A stretch of 64,000 bases of DNA from Phascolarctobacterium_A sp902463975 (GCF_902463975.1 NZ_CABQHJ010000008.1:9137-73136); one strand, 5' to 3'. Numbered from the stretch's first letter, positions 7,475-15,878 are shown. The notes: generated by a model from the sequence alone, not told the origin. Made by a program: numbers and translations.

Positions 7475-8527
7475 ATGGACGCAGATAAAAAGAAAGCTTT
7501 AGACATGGCGATGCACCAGATTGAAAAGGATTTTGGCAAGGGCAGCATTATGATGCTGGGCGAAGCAAGTGCCAAGATGAATATTGAGGTTATTCCTACA
7601 GGTGCTTTATCCTTAGATATTGCTCTTGGTGTCGGTGGTATTCCGCGTGGACGTGTTATTGAGATTTACGGTCCTGAATCTTCCGGTAAAACTACCGTTG
7701 CATTGCATATGATTGCTGAAGCTCAGAAAATGGGCGGCTATGCAGCTTTTATTGATGCGGAGCATGCGCTTGATCCGGAATATGCCCGTCATCTGGGTGT
7801 AGATATTGACGATCTGCTGATTTCTCAGCCGGATAACGGCGAACAGGCTTTGGAAATTGCTGACGCACTGGTACGCAGCGGCGCTATTGATATTATCGTT
7901 ATCGACTCCGTTGCAGCTTTGGTTCCGCGTGCAGAAATCGAAGGCGAAATGGGTGATTCACACGTTGGTCTGCAGGCACGTCTGATGAGCCAGGCTCTGC
8001 GTAAGCTGACCGGCTTGATTTCCAAATCCAAATGTGCAACAATTTTCATTAACCAGATTCGTGAAAAGGTCGGCGTTATGTTCGGTAATCCGGAAACAAC
8101 CACCGGTGGCCGCGCACTGAAATTCTACTCTACTGTCCGTATGGATGTACGTCGTATTGATACGCTGAAAAACGGCAACGATGTTATCGGCAGCCGTACC
8201 CGTGTCAAGGTTGTCAAAAATAAGGTAGCACCTCCGTTCAGACAGGCTGAGTTCGATATCATGTATGGCAAGGGTATTTCCCATGAGGGCTGCCTTGTTG
8301 ATCTTGGTGCAGATCTTGATATTATCAACAAGAGCGGTGCCTGGTATTCCTATGGCGATATCCGTTTAGGTCAGGGCAAGGAAAAGGTTAAAGACTATTT
8401 GCGCGAAAATCCGGAAATTGCCAACGAAATTGAAGCTAAAATCCGCGCAGTGACGATTGCCAAGAGCGATAATAAGGAAGCAGCTGAGGAGCCGTTGCAG
8501 GATGTGGAGTCGATCTTTAAGGAATAA
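7475..8527 (+). CDS. recA: Recombinase RecA
   Basis: A 350-residue DNA strand-exchange ATPase. Walker A is GPESSGKTT (about residue 66), Walker B lies at IIVIDSVAAL, and the L2 region holds NQIREKVGVMFGNPETTTGG. ATG 7475 follows AGGAGG at 7462-7467. Length is usual. A consensus promoter with a LexA-like palindrome precedes it. The 3' end overlaps recX by 26 bases. Confidence 0.98.
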   Translation: MDADKKKALDMAMHQIEKDFGKGSIMMLGEASAKMNIEVIPTGALSLDIALGVGGIPRGRVIEIYGPESSGKTTVALHMIAEAQKMGGYAAFIDAEHALDPEYARHLGVDIDDLLISQPDNGEQALEIADALVRSGAIDIIVIDSVAALVPRAEIEGEMGDSHVGLQARLMSQALRKLTGLISKSKCATIFINQIREKVGVMFGNPETTTGGRALKFYSTVRMDVRRIDTLKNGNDVIGSRTRVKVVKNKVAPPFRQAEFDIMYGKGISHEGCLVDLGADLDIINKSGAWYSYGDIRLGQGKEKVKDYLRENPEIANEIEAKIRAVTIAKSDNKEAAEEPLQDVESIFKE

Positions 8528-9029
8528 AAAAAAGGAAGAAGGCTTTACCAGCGCGCAGCAGGCTTATGACTGCGCGCTGGATTTATTGTCTTACCGTGAT
8601 TACAGTCATAAGGATATGGTGGAGCGCTTGCAGCGCAAGGGTGCAACTAAGGCGCAGGCGCTGGAGGCAGCGGCCAAGCTGGAGGATTACGGTCTGCTGA
8701 ACGAGGAGCGTTACGCCCAAAGGGTGTACGAGGCCTGGCTGGCCAAACGCTATTACGGCAGACAGCATCTGCAGCTGGAGCTGACCAAGCGCGGCATATG
8801 CCCGGATGTGGCTGCGGAAATCATGGAACGCTTTACGCCTGACATTGAAGAGCAGCAGGCGGAGAATGCAGCGCAGCTTTTCGTGCAGCGCAATCAGCGC
8901 AAGCTAACAGCAGAAACTGACAACAAGAAAATATATGCGGCTGCGGGACGCTTTATGGCGGCCCGTGGCTTTTCATCAAGATATGTGCACATTATATTGG
9001 GTAAATTGCATTTTTCAGACAATATATAG
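8502..9029 (+). CDS. recX: Regulatory protein RecX
   Basis: A RecX family protein, which modulates RecA filaments. It consists of helical repeats, for example AYDCALDLLSYRDYSHKDMVERLQ in pieces near the start and YAQRVYEAWL in the middle. The open frame extends upstream to 8457, but ATG 8502 is the start giving a usual length (175 residues) and overlapping recA by 26 bases. There is no strong SD, so translation is probably coupled to recA. The start is the uncertain point; the identity rests on position after recA and the repeat pattern. Confidence 0.85.
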   Translation: MWSRSLRNKKKEEGFTSAQQAYDCALDLLSYRDYSHKDMVERLQRKGATKAQALEAAAKLEDYGLLNEERYAQRVYEAWLAKRYYGRQHLQLELTKRGICPDVAAEIMERFTPDIEEQQAENAAQLFVQRNQRKLTAETDNKKIYAAAGRFMAARGFSSRYVHIILGKLHFSDNI

Positions 9030-9038
9030 CGGTTAAAC

Positions 9039-9068
9039 TTGACAATTTTGTTAAATATACACTATAAT
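9039..9068 (+). promoter_or_regulatory. Promoter upstream of rny
   Basis: TTGACA (9039-9044) and TATAAT (9063-9068) are separated by 18 bases. A leader of about 200 bases follows before rny; a 62-residue frame within it looks like chance. Confidence 0.75.
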
Positions 9069-9276
9069 GTAGTTATCCAATCGTGTTAATATCAACGATT
9101 TTCACGAGGCGACGCGTAAAGCGGTTGCCTTATTTTTTGCCCTATTTCAGAATAGATAATACAGTGATTTATTATAGATTCAACGGAATAAGGACATCTA
9201 TAGCAGACGCAAGCAGGCGCCTGCTGTTACTATGCAAAAAAATCTTGGAAAAATCTAAATTTAGGAGGTGAGGACG

Positions 9277-10812
9277 ATTTTAGAAATTATCGGTACAGCT
9301 GTTGTCGTTGGTCTGGCTGGCGGTGCAGTAGGTTATCTGGTTCGCAAAAATGTTGCTGAAACTAAAATTGCCACTGCAGAAGAGCAGGCTATCCGTATTG
9401 TACAGGATGCGGAGCAGACCGGCGAAGCAAAACGCAAAGAAATCATGATGGAGGCTAAAGAAGAAATCCATCGTCTGCGTTCCGAAATGGAGCGTGAAAA
9501 TAAAGACAGACGTAATGACCTGCAGCGTCAGGAGCGTCGTCTGTTGCAAAAAGAAGAAAATCTGGACCGTAAAATCGAATCCTTCGAACGCAAAGAAGAA
9601 AAGCTGGCTTCTAAGGAACAGCGCCTGAACGCTGCTCAGGAGAAGGCTGATGCAATGCTGGAAAAACGTCAGGTTGAACTGGAGCGTATTTCCGGACTGA
9701 CCAGTGATGAGGCAAAGCAGGAGCTGCTGCAATCCCTCGAGGATGAGGTTAAGCATGAATCTGCTATGATGGTTAAGGATCTGGAGCAACAGGCAAAGGA
9801 TGAAGCGGACCGCAAGGCAAGAGAAATTATTTCCTTAGCAATTCAGCGTTGTGCTGCAGACCATGTAGCTGAAACTACTGTTTCTGTAGTAGGTCTGCCG
9901 AACGATGAAATGAAGGGCCGTATTATCGGTCGTGAAGGCCGTAACATCCGCACCCTGGAAACATTGACCGGCATTGATCTGATTATCGATGATACTCCGG
10001 AGGCTGTTATCATTTCCGGCTTTGATCCGGTACGCCGCGAGGTTGCCCGTATCGCTCTGGAAAAATTGATTAATGATGGTCGTATTCATCCGTCCCGCAT
10101 TGAGGAAATGGTTGAAAAGGCACAAAAAGAGGTTGAGCAGAAGATTAAGGAAGCCGGCGAACAGGCTACCTTTGCAGTTGGCGTGCATGGCCTGCATCCC
10201 GAACTGATTAAGCTGCTGGGTCGCCTGAAATATCGTACAAGCTATGGTCAGAATGTGTTGAACCACTCTGTTGAGGTTGCTAACCTGGCAGGTGTAATGG
10301 CTTCTGAGCTCGGCGTTGACGTTGTTCTGGCAAAACGTGCCGGCCTGCTGCATGATATCGGCAAGGCTATTGACCATGAGATGGAAGGCTCTCACGTTGA
10401 AATCGGTGGCGAAATTGCCAAGAAGTTCCGTGAGTCCGACCTGATTGTCAATGCTATCCTGGCGCATCATGGTGACTGCGAGCCTAAGAGTGTTGAAGCT
10501 GTTCTGGTATCTGCCGCTGACGCAGTATCTGCTGCCCGCCCGGGTGCAAGACGCGAAACTCTGGAAAGCTACCTGAAGCGCTTAACTCGATTGGAAGAAA
10601 TTTCTGAGTCCTTTGAGGGCGTTGAAAAGTGCTATGCTGTACAGGCTGGTCGCGAAATCCGCATTATGGTTAAACCGGATGTTATTGATGATGCTTCCGC
10701 TGTGCTCCTGGCACGCGATATCTCCAAGAAGATTGAAGCTGAAATGGAATATCCTGGCCAGATTAAGGTTGTTATCATCCGCGAAACCCGTGCTGTTGAT
10801 TACGCAAAATAA
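9277..10812 (+). CDS. rny: Ribonuclease Y
   Basis: A 511-residue membrane-anchored endoribonuclease that initiates mRNA decay. Order of parts: N-terminal membrane helix (AVVVGLAGGAVGYLV), long charged coiled coil to about residue 190, KH domain (GRIIGREGRNIRTLE), and HD domain with the HDIGKA motif near residue 360. The only canonical start, GTG 9268, lies inside the SD AGGAGGTG (9263-9270), so it is implausible. ATT 9277, 6-8 bases after the SD, is the best initiation codon. That start assignment is inference; the gene identity is firm. Confidence 0.93.
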   Translation: MLEIIGTAVVVGLAGGAVGYLVRKNVAETKIATAEEQAIRIVQDAEQTGEAKRKEIMMEAKEEIHRLRSEMERENKDRRNDLQRQERRLLQKEENLDRKIESFERKEEKLASKEQRLNAAQEKADAMLEKRQVELERISGLTSDEAKQELLQSLEDEVKHESAMMVKDLEQQAKDEADRKAREIISLAIQRCAADHVAETTVSVVGLPNDEMKGRIIGREGRNIRTLETLTGIDLIIDDTPEAVIISGFDPVRREVARIALEKLINDGRIHPSRIEEMVEKAQKEVEQKIKEAGEQATFAVGVHGLHPELIKLLGRLKYRTSYGQNVLNHSVEVANLAGVMASELGVDVVLAKRAGLLHDIGKAIDHEMEGSHVEIGGEIAKKFRESDLIVNAILAHHGDCEPKSVEAVLVSAADAVSAARPGARRETLESYLKRLTRLEEISESFEGVEKCYAVQAGREIRIMVKPDVIDDASAVLLARDISKKIEAEMEYPGQIKVVIIRETRAVDYAK

Positions 10813-10820
10813 CGAAATTC

Positions 10821-10852
10821 AAAAAAGAGCTGCTTAGGCAGCTCTTTTTTTA
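10821..10852 (+). terminator. Terminator after rny
   Basis: AAAAAAGAGCTGC pairs with GCAGCTCTTTTTT around a TTAG loop, followed by further T. It is a strong intrinsic terminator. Confidence 0.9.
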
Positions 10853-10910
10853 TGCTTTGGCAGGATTATAGTGATTGCTGTCGAATATATATAATTGGAA
10901 TTTTTTTGAC

Positions 10911-11166
10911 AGGTGCGACGGCGACGGCCGACGCTGAAAAGGGAATGCCGGTGAGAATCCGGAGCAGTCCCGCTACTGTAAGTGGAGCCCAGGCAATTAT
11001 GTCACTGACGCAAGTTGGGAAGGCGCTGAGGGCGATGAAGCTAAGCCAGGAGACCTGCCTGTTACGAAGCTTGGAGCCTACGGGAGATAGGCTGGCTTTG
11101 GTATGCGTAAATATAAATTTTTGGCTGCAGCTGCATTTGGTGAATCTCCCGCAAGGGAGCTTTTTT
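10911..11166 (+). ncRNA. Cobalamin riboswitch with terminator/antiterminator platform
   Basis: Conserved B12-box parts are visible in order: AAAAGGGAATGCCGGTG (about 10936), GAATCCGGAGCAGTCCCGC, ACTGTAAGTGG, TGGGAAGGC (about 11025), GATGAAGCTAAGCCAGGAGACCTGCC (in pieces, 11034-11059). Downstream, CTCCCGCAAGGGAG plus a T-run (11146-11166) forms a terminator. CGGGAGAT (11081-11088) can instead pair with ATCTCCCG (11144-11151) and break it. This predicts transcriptional control of the cob operon by adenosylcobalamin. Confidence 0.93.
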
Positions 11167-11222
11167 CATTTAGACATAATGCAGAGAGCTTGCAGCATAT
11201 TAAAACGAAGGGAGGTTAAAAT

Positions 11223-11801
11223 ATGCCTGGAAAAATTATTATGGTTACCGGTGGAGCACGCAGCGGCAAGAGCGAATTCGCTGAACGCTATGTATTGCAT
11301 TATTCTCCCAAATGCGATTACGTTGCCACGGCAGAAATTTTGGATGAGGAAATGGCGGAGCGTGTGCGTCTGCACCGTGAGCGTCGTGATGCGCGTTGGA
11401 TTAATCACGAAGCGCCTTATCATGCCGAGCGTACGCTTGAAGCGCTGTCAGCGGAAACAGGAGCGGTTCTGTTTGACTGCCTGACTGTTTATATGTGCAA
11501 CCTGCTCTATGGCAAGGAAGCGCCGGAGGGTGAGTTCCTGGAGCGTTGTCAGGTAGTATTTGATGAAATTGACAAGGTGCTGGCAGCAGCACGTAATTGC
11601 GGCAAAATCGTTGTCTTTGTTACGAATGAGGTGGGCAGCGGCATTGTGCCTGATAATCAGATGGCGCGTGAATACCGTGATCTTGCCGGCTGGGTTAACC
11701 AGCGCGTGGCTAATGAGGCTGACCACGTTTATTTTTGTGTATCTGGTCAGGCTGTAGACGTAAAAAAATTGGCTTTTAAATTTGAGGATGAAGGAGAATA
11801 A
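11223..11801 (+). CDS. cobU: Adenosylcobinamide kinase / cobinamide-phosphate guanylyltransferase
   Basis: A 192-residue bifunctional enzyme of nucleotide loop assembly: it phosphorylates adenosylcobinamide and then attaches GMP. The P-loop is GGARSGKSEFAE at residues 8-19. VTNEVGSGIVP near residue 135 is characteristic of CobU/CobP. It is the first gene after the cobalamin riboswitch. Its stop overlaps the cobT ATG (TAATG). Confidence 0.95.
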   Translation: MPGKIIMVTGGARSGKSEFAERYVLHYSPKCDYVATAEILDEEMAERVRLHRERRDARWINHEAPYHAERTLEALSAETGAVLFDCLTVYMCNLLYGKEAPEGEFLERCQVVFDEIDKVLAAARNCGKIVVFVTNEVGSGIVPDNQMAREYRDLAGWVNQRVANEADHVYFCVSGQAVDVKKLAFKFEDEGE

Positions 11802-12820
11802 TGACTGATATGGAGAAAATCATAATACCTGCCCTGGATGAAGAACGTATGCAGGAAGTGCGGGCAGGCTACGCTAAGATAGACAAGCCGGCAGCTAATC
11901 TGGGCAAGCTGGAGGATATGGTTGTAGGCCTTGCAGGCATGATTGGCAAGGATTTACCGGATAAATTAAAGACGGCGATGGTTCTGATGTGCGGTGACCA
12001 CGGTATTGCGAAATATGGCGTCAGCGCTTATCCACAGGAGGTTACGCGCCAGATGATTAACGGTTATATGCGCGGTACTGCCGGTGCCACCGTACTGGCT
12101 CGTCATGCGCACGCTGATGTTTTCGTCTGCGATGTGGGTACTGCCTTTGATTTGAGCGATTTGCCCAAGGTATATCAGAAAAAGGTAGCCTGGGGAACGG
12201 AAGATTTTACCCAGGGACCGGCGATGACGCGTGAGCAGGCCGAAAAGGCTATTGCCGTTGGCATCGAAATGGCTGATATGTGCATCGACCAAGGCTATAA
12301 TATGCTTTATACAGGTGAAATGGGTATCGGCAATACAACCTCTACCTCTGCTATTGCCAGCGCGTTTCTGGGCCTGGACCCGCAGCTGACTGTCGGTCGC
12401 GGCAGCGGTATCAATGACGAACGCATGAAGATTAAACGTCAGGTTGTTATCGACGGCCTGGCAAAAAATATGCCGAAGCAGGGCGATGCAATGGATATTC
12501 TCTGCAAGGTTGGCGGTTATGACCACGCAGGTCTGGCCGGTGTGATTATCGGCGCAGCCCGCCGCCGTGTACCGACAATGGTTGACGGTGTTAATGCTAC
12601 TGCTGCAGCACTTTTGGCCTACGGCCTCTATCCGCAGTGTCGCGATTATATGCTCTGCTCGCATCTGAGCAGCGATATTTCTCATAAGAAAATGCTGGAG
12701 CTGCTGCAGCTTTCGCCGATTGTGGATGCCGGTATGCGCCTGGGCGAGGGCACCGGTGCTTCCCTGGCTATTGTTGTGCTGCAGGCAGCGATGGATGTGT
12801 ATAATCATTTAAGCAGGTGA
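11801..12820 (+). CDS. cobT: CobT-type lower-ligand base phosphoribosyltransferase (catalytic copy)
   Basis: A 339-residue nicotinate-nucleotide:base phosphoribosyltransferase that activates the lower ligand of cobamides. It has all family landmarks: AANLGKLEDM near residue 30, CGDHGIAKYGVSAYPQEVT near 65, GEMGIGNTTS near 170, VPTMVDGVNATAAAL near 255, and the catalytic Glu in RLGEGTGAS near 315. It lacks the TFEEAGV tail of many CobTs. A second, shorter CobT-like gene follows two genes later, so the pair may act together as in ArsAB of Sporomusa (inference). Confidence 0.93.
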   Translation: MTDMEKIIIPALDEERMQEVRAGYAKIDKPAANLGKLEDMVVGLAGMIGKDLPDKLKTAMVLMCGDHGIAKYGVSAYPQEVTRQMINGYMRGTAGATVLARHAHADVFVCDVGTAFDLSDLPKVYQKKVAWGTEDFTQGPAMTREQAEKAIAVGIEMADMCIDQGYNMLYTGEMGIGNTTSTSAIASAFLGLDPQLTVGRGSGINDERMKIKRQVVIDGLAKNMPKQGDAMDILCKVGGYDHAGLAGVIIGAARRRVPTMVDGVNATAAALLAYGLYPQCRDYMLCSHLSSDISHKKMLELLQLSPIVDAGMRLGEGTGASLAIVVLQAAMDVYNHLSR

Positions 12821-12824
12821 TGTA

Positions 12825-13559
12825 ATGCGTGATTTTGTAACTTGTCTGGAATTTTTGACCAGAATCCGCTTTTCTAACCGCACGGATTGGCATGATGACG
12901 ATTTCAGCCGCAGCGTGCCGTACTTCCCTTTGGTTGGCCTGGTAATGGGCGTTTATATGGGTGCGGTAAATTACGGACTGTATTATCTGCATACCCCTGA
13001 TTTAATGCGTGCAGTGATGCTGGTGCTTGCAGAGCTGATTATTATCGGCGCACTGATGTATGACGGCTTTATGGATACCTCCGACGGTGTTTTCAGCGCC
13101 CGTGACCGTGAGCGTATGCTGGAAATCATGAAGGACAGCCACGTAGGCTCCAATGCCGTTATCGCGCTCGTCTGCCTCGTGCTGCTGAAGGTGGCTGCCT
13201 ATACTACATTGCCGCCTGTAAAGCTGTCGTTTGCTATGGTTGCCGTTTTTGTAGCAACGCGCACCTTTATGGTTACCTACATCGTCAACTATAAGTATGC
13301 ACGCAAAACCGGTATCGGTCATATGTTTAAGGCCTATGCCAAGCCGATGTACACCTATATCGCCTTTGCACTTTGCCTGGCGCTTGTCGCAGCCTGCGGT
13401 CTGCCATATCTGTATACAGCGATAGCGTCCTTCGTAATCTGCCAGGGCATTGCGCATTTCCTCAGCGGTCAGCTGGGCGGTCTTACCGGTGATACCTACG
13501 GCTTTTTGACGGAATGCGGCGTGGTTGTTTACCTGATGCTCGCAACCTATATGATTTGA
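12825..13559 (+). CDS. cobS: Adenosylcobinamide-GDP ribazoletransferase (cobalamin synthase)
   Basis: A 244-residue polytopic inner-membrane enzyme joining activated corrinoid and alpha-ribazole. The metal-binding motif appears as DGFMDTSDGVFSARDRERMLEIMKD (given in pieces: DGFMDTSDG, then RERMLEIMKDS) near residues 83-110. Several hydrophobic helices follow, and a late GGLTGDTYGF matches the family. ATG 12825 lies 5 bases after the cobT stop. Confidence 0.95.
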   Translation: MRDFVTCLEFLTRIRFSNRTDWHDDDFSRSVPYFPLVGLVMGVYMGAVNYGLYYLHTPDLMRAVMLVLAELIIIGALMYDGFMDTSDGVFSARDRERMLEIMKDSHVGSNAVIALVCLVLLKVAAYTTLPPVKLSFAMVAVFVATRTFMVTYIVNYKYARKTGIGHMFKAYAKPMYTYIAFALCLALVAACGLPYLYTAIASFVICQGIAHFLSGQLGGLTGDTYGFLTECGVVVYLMLATYMI

Positions 13560-13614
13560 TATATTACCGGCAATATTTTGCTGAGTACTAGAAGAGATAG
13601 AAAGGAAAAATGCT

Positions 13615-14415
13615 ATGCATATAGAAGAAATAATTCAAAAGATTGTGCCTGCCGACAGGGGCTGTATGAAGCTGGCGCAGACACGCTTTGATAATCTGAT
13701 CAAGCCGGTTGGCAGTCTGGCCAAGCTGGAAGAAATGACCTCGCGCTATTGCGGTATCAAGGGCATTTATGAAAAAGAGGATTTAGATTATCCTAAACGC
13801 GATTTACTGGTATGGTGCGGTATCGAAGAGGCTGCTCAGGCCGAAAAAATTATGCACGCCAAATGGCCGGTGAATGTGCTGGCTGCAGAAACCGGTGCGA
13901 AGGCTGTGGCTCTGCTCGTAACCTCGGAGGAGGAGGCTGACGCTCTGGAAGAGGGCGCTGCCCTGGTGCAGGAGCTGGTGCATGAGAAGGGATTGGGACT
14001 TTTAGGGTTCGGCTGTCTTTCCAATCCTGATAATGAGATGGTGCGCACTGCAATGACTGGCGCTCTGCTGCAGGCTGCAGCGATGAAGGTGCCGGTAATG
14101 CTGGACGGCGTTGCTGTCTGCAAGGCTGCCAAAAAGGCGGCAGAAATGGCACCGGCAGTTTTAGACTACTGCTTTGCCGGTCACGTTTCCACAGAGCCGG
14201 GTGCAGAAGAATGCCTGCAGGAGCTGGGACTTACGGCACCGCTGCGCCTGAACATTCCTGACGGTGCCGGTGAGGGCGCTGCTGTCTGCTTTACGCTGTT
14301 CAATGCCGGCATCAAGGCCTACAAGGAAATGGAAACCTTTGAGGAAGCAGGCGTGCATGCAGAGATGAAGGAGTTTTCCCTGGCAGAGCAATCTAAAAAA
14401 GGAGCGAAGGCTTAA
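13615..14415 (+). CDS. Short CobT-like paralogue with altered catalytic motif (possible ArsB-type partner)
   Basis: A 266-residue CobT homologue. It keeps the N-terminal FDNLIKPVGSLAKLEEM, the MVRTAMTGALLQAAAMKVPVMLDGVAV core (in pieces), HVSTEPGAEE and the C-terminal ETFEEAGV. It lacks the GDHG...SAYPQEVT segment. Where CobT has L-G-E-G-T-G with the catalytic Glu, this protein has D-G-A-G-E-G, so that Glu is Ala by my alignment. It is likely inactive alone. A heterodimer with the upstream CobT, like ArsAB that activates phenolic or benzimidazole bases in Negativicutes, is the favoured inference. The stop overlaps cobC (TAATG). Confidence 0.75.
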   Translation: MHIEEIIQKIVPADRGCMKLAQTRFDNLIKPVGSLAKLEEMTSRYCGIKGIYEKEDLDYPKRDLLVWCGIEEAAQAEKIMHAKWPVNVLAAETGAKAVALLVTSEEEADALEEGAALVQELVHEKGLGLLGFGCLSNPDNEMVRTAMTGALLQAAAMKVPVMLDGVAVCKAAKKAAEMAPAVLDYCFAGHVSTEPGAEECLQELGLTAPLRLNIPDGAGEGAAVCFTLFNAGIKAYKEMETFEEAGVHAEMKEFSLAEQSKKGAKA

Positions 14416-15056
14416 TGGGTAGAATATATTTAATCCGTCACGGTGAAACGGACAGCAATAAGGGACACCGCTTTCAGGGTCGCATCAACATGCCGCTGAA
14501 CGGCAAAGGTCTGGAGCAGTCTGAGAAGCTGGCTGCGTATATGCAGCATCTGCCGGTTGATAAAATTTACTGCAGCTCTATGCTGCGTGCCTGCATGACG
14601 GCAGCACCGCTGGCTATGAGTAAAAATATGTCCTACCAGCCGCTGGATTTGCTGCAGGAGGTAAGCTTCGGTGCATGGGAGGGACTTGAGTATGCGGAAA
14701 TCAGCCGCCGCTGGCCTAAGGAGATGGACGATTTCCTGACGCGTCCGGGCGAATGGATTCCGCCGCAGGGCGAAAGCTTTCATGATGTAGCGCGTCGCTG
14801 TCAGGCGGCTTTTGATTATATCTTCGAGCGTGAAGGCCACGAGAAGAATATCGCGATTGTATCGCATGGTGGTATTATCCGCGTGCAGCTGTGCCTGCTT
14901 CTAGGCATACCGCTGAACAATCTGTGGAAGCTGAGTGTGCATAATGTTTCTGTCAGCACGCTGAATGACTGGCAGGGTAATATCATTGCCGAAACCATCA
15001 ATGACGCTCACTTTGCCAGAGAGCAGGGAAGCTCCGTAAACTGGCTGCATAAATAA
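14415..15056 (+). CDS. cobC: Alpha-ribazole phosphatase / histidine phosphatase family
   Basis: A 213-residue phosphoglycerate-mutase-like phosphatase. The catalytic His lies in LIRHGETDSN (residue about 8), the Glu in SFGAWEGLEY near 90, and the second His in IVSHGGIIRV near 150. At the end of a cob operon the expected substrate is alpha-ribazole phosphate, or the terminal cobamide phosphate. One-base overlap with the preceding gene; terminator follows. Confidence 0.85.
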   Translation: MGRIYLIRHGETDSNKGHRFQGRINMPLNGKGLEQSEKLAAYMQHLPVDKIYCSSMLRACMTAAPLAMSKNMSYQPLDLLQEVSFGAWEGLEYAEISRRWPKEMDDFLTRPGEWIPPQGESFHDVARRCQAAFDYIFEREGHEKNIAIVSHGGIIRVQLCLLLGIPLNNLWKLSVHNVSVSTLNDWQGNIIAETINDAHFAREQGSSVNWLHK

Positions 15057-15069
15057 AAAGTCATAATTC

Positions 15070-15104
15070 AAAACCGCGCAGATGTAATATCTGGCGCGGT
15101 TTTG
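15070..15104 (+). terminator. Terminator of the cob operon
   Basis: AAAACCGCG...AGAT pairs with ATCT...CGCGGTTTT around a GTAAT loop and is followed by T. About 180 bases with no gene follow before the next promoter. Confidence 0.85.
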
Positions 15105-15283
15105 CTATCAGACTGTGAAAACAGCAAAGGCTGTCATAATTTTTGTTTTAAATTTACCGGTGCTACAGCATTATTTTACACGTAAGCTTTTCTGGTGAGC
15201 GCCATTAACAAGCGGATTTTGGCATGTATTAAGAAATGAAAAGTTTCTTATTAAAGAATTTACGCATTTTTGATAAACTAAGA

Positions 15284-15312
15284 TTGACTTTTACAGGCGC
15301 TTACTATATACT
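15284..15312 (+). promoter_or_regulatory. Promoter of the zinc-ribbon gene
   Basis: TTGACT (15284-15289) and TATACT (15307-15312) have 17-base spacing. The predicted start near 15319 leaves a leader of about 125 bases before the ATG at 15445. Confidence 0.75.
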
Positions 15313-15356
15313 GTAAGTGGTGTATCTCAGTGGTCCGTTTAAGTTCCTAACTTCTT

Positions 15357-15428
15357 CTATCATAGATGACATGGGGAAGCCAAGGTAAACATCTTAATGC
15401 GTTCTTTGGGGTATGTTCTATCTATGAT
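15357..15428 (+). promoter_or_regulatory. Structured 5' leader ending at the ribosome site
   Basis: ATCATAGAT (15359-15367) is perfectly complementary to ATCTATGAT (15420-15428). The helix can continue inward with GACAT against ATGTTC, and an inner CCAAGG/TTTGG pair is possible. The 3' arm ends right at the SD TAGGAG (15429-15434). No known riboswitch signature is recognised. Control of translation is inference. Confidence 0.5.
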
Positions 15429-15444
15429 TAGGAGTGATTAAACA

Positions 15445-15729
15445 ATGAAAGAAGACAAGACTTTAACCTGCTGCGAGTGCGGCAACGAATTCGTATTCAC
15501 TGCTTCCGAGCAAGAGTTCTACGAAGAAAAAGGCTTTACTAACGAACCGCGCCGCTGCCCGGCTTGCCGTCAAGCACGCAAACAACGCATGGGCGTACAA
15601 AATGACCGTCCGCAACGCGAAATGTTCCCCGCAGTTTGCGCTGAATGCGGTAAAGAGACCATGGTACCGTTCAAACCCAGCGATCGTCCGGTTTACTGCC
15701 GCGAATGCTTCAACGCACGTAAACACTAA
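15445..15729 (+). CDS. Zinc-ribbon protein with two CxxC pairs, function unknown
   Basis: A 94-residue soluble protein. The first half holds CCECGNEFVFTASEQ and later RRCPACRQARK, giving a four-Cys zinc ribbon of the probable zinc-ribbon domain family seen in many Firmicutes. The second half holds CAECGKETMVPF and YCRECFNARKH, a second four-Cys ribbon. The family may bind nucleic acid, but no function is established to my knowledge. It has its own promoter, a structured leader and a terminator, so it is independently regulated. Confidence 0.85.
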   Translation: MKEDKTLTCCECGNEFVFTASEQEFYEEKGFTNEPRRCPACRQARKQRMGVQNDRPQREMFPAVCAECGKETMVPFKPSDRPVYCRECFNARKH

Positions 15730-15752
15730 TTAGACGCTTGAAGTAACAAATT

Positions 15753-15783
15753 CAGGTACAGCTTAGGCTGTACCTGTTTTTTA
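15753..15783 (+). terminator. Terminator after the zinc-ribbon gene
   Basis: CAGGTACAGC pairs with GCTGTACCTG around TTAG, followed by a T-run. Confidence 0.9.
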
Positions 15784-15878
15784 TTAGCTGATCATAGGAA
15801 AAACGAAAGTTATTTTACATAAAAGTGCTTATATGCTATACTTTTTACAATATAAATTATTCGAAGCAAGGGAGCTTT

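Noticed and set aside
9083..9271. 62-residue open frame upstream of rny
   Set aside because: It lies in the leader, has no SD, runs into the rny SD, and has no recognisable feature.
10852..11484. 210-residue plus-strand open frame across the cobalamin riboswitch
   Set aside because: It covers the riboswitch, its terminator and the start of cobU in another frame; no SD and no domain.
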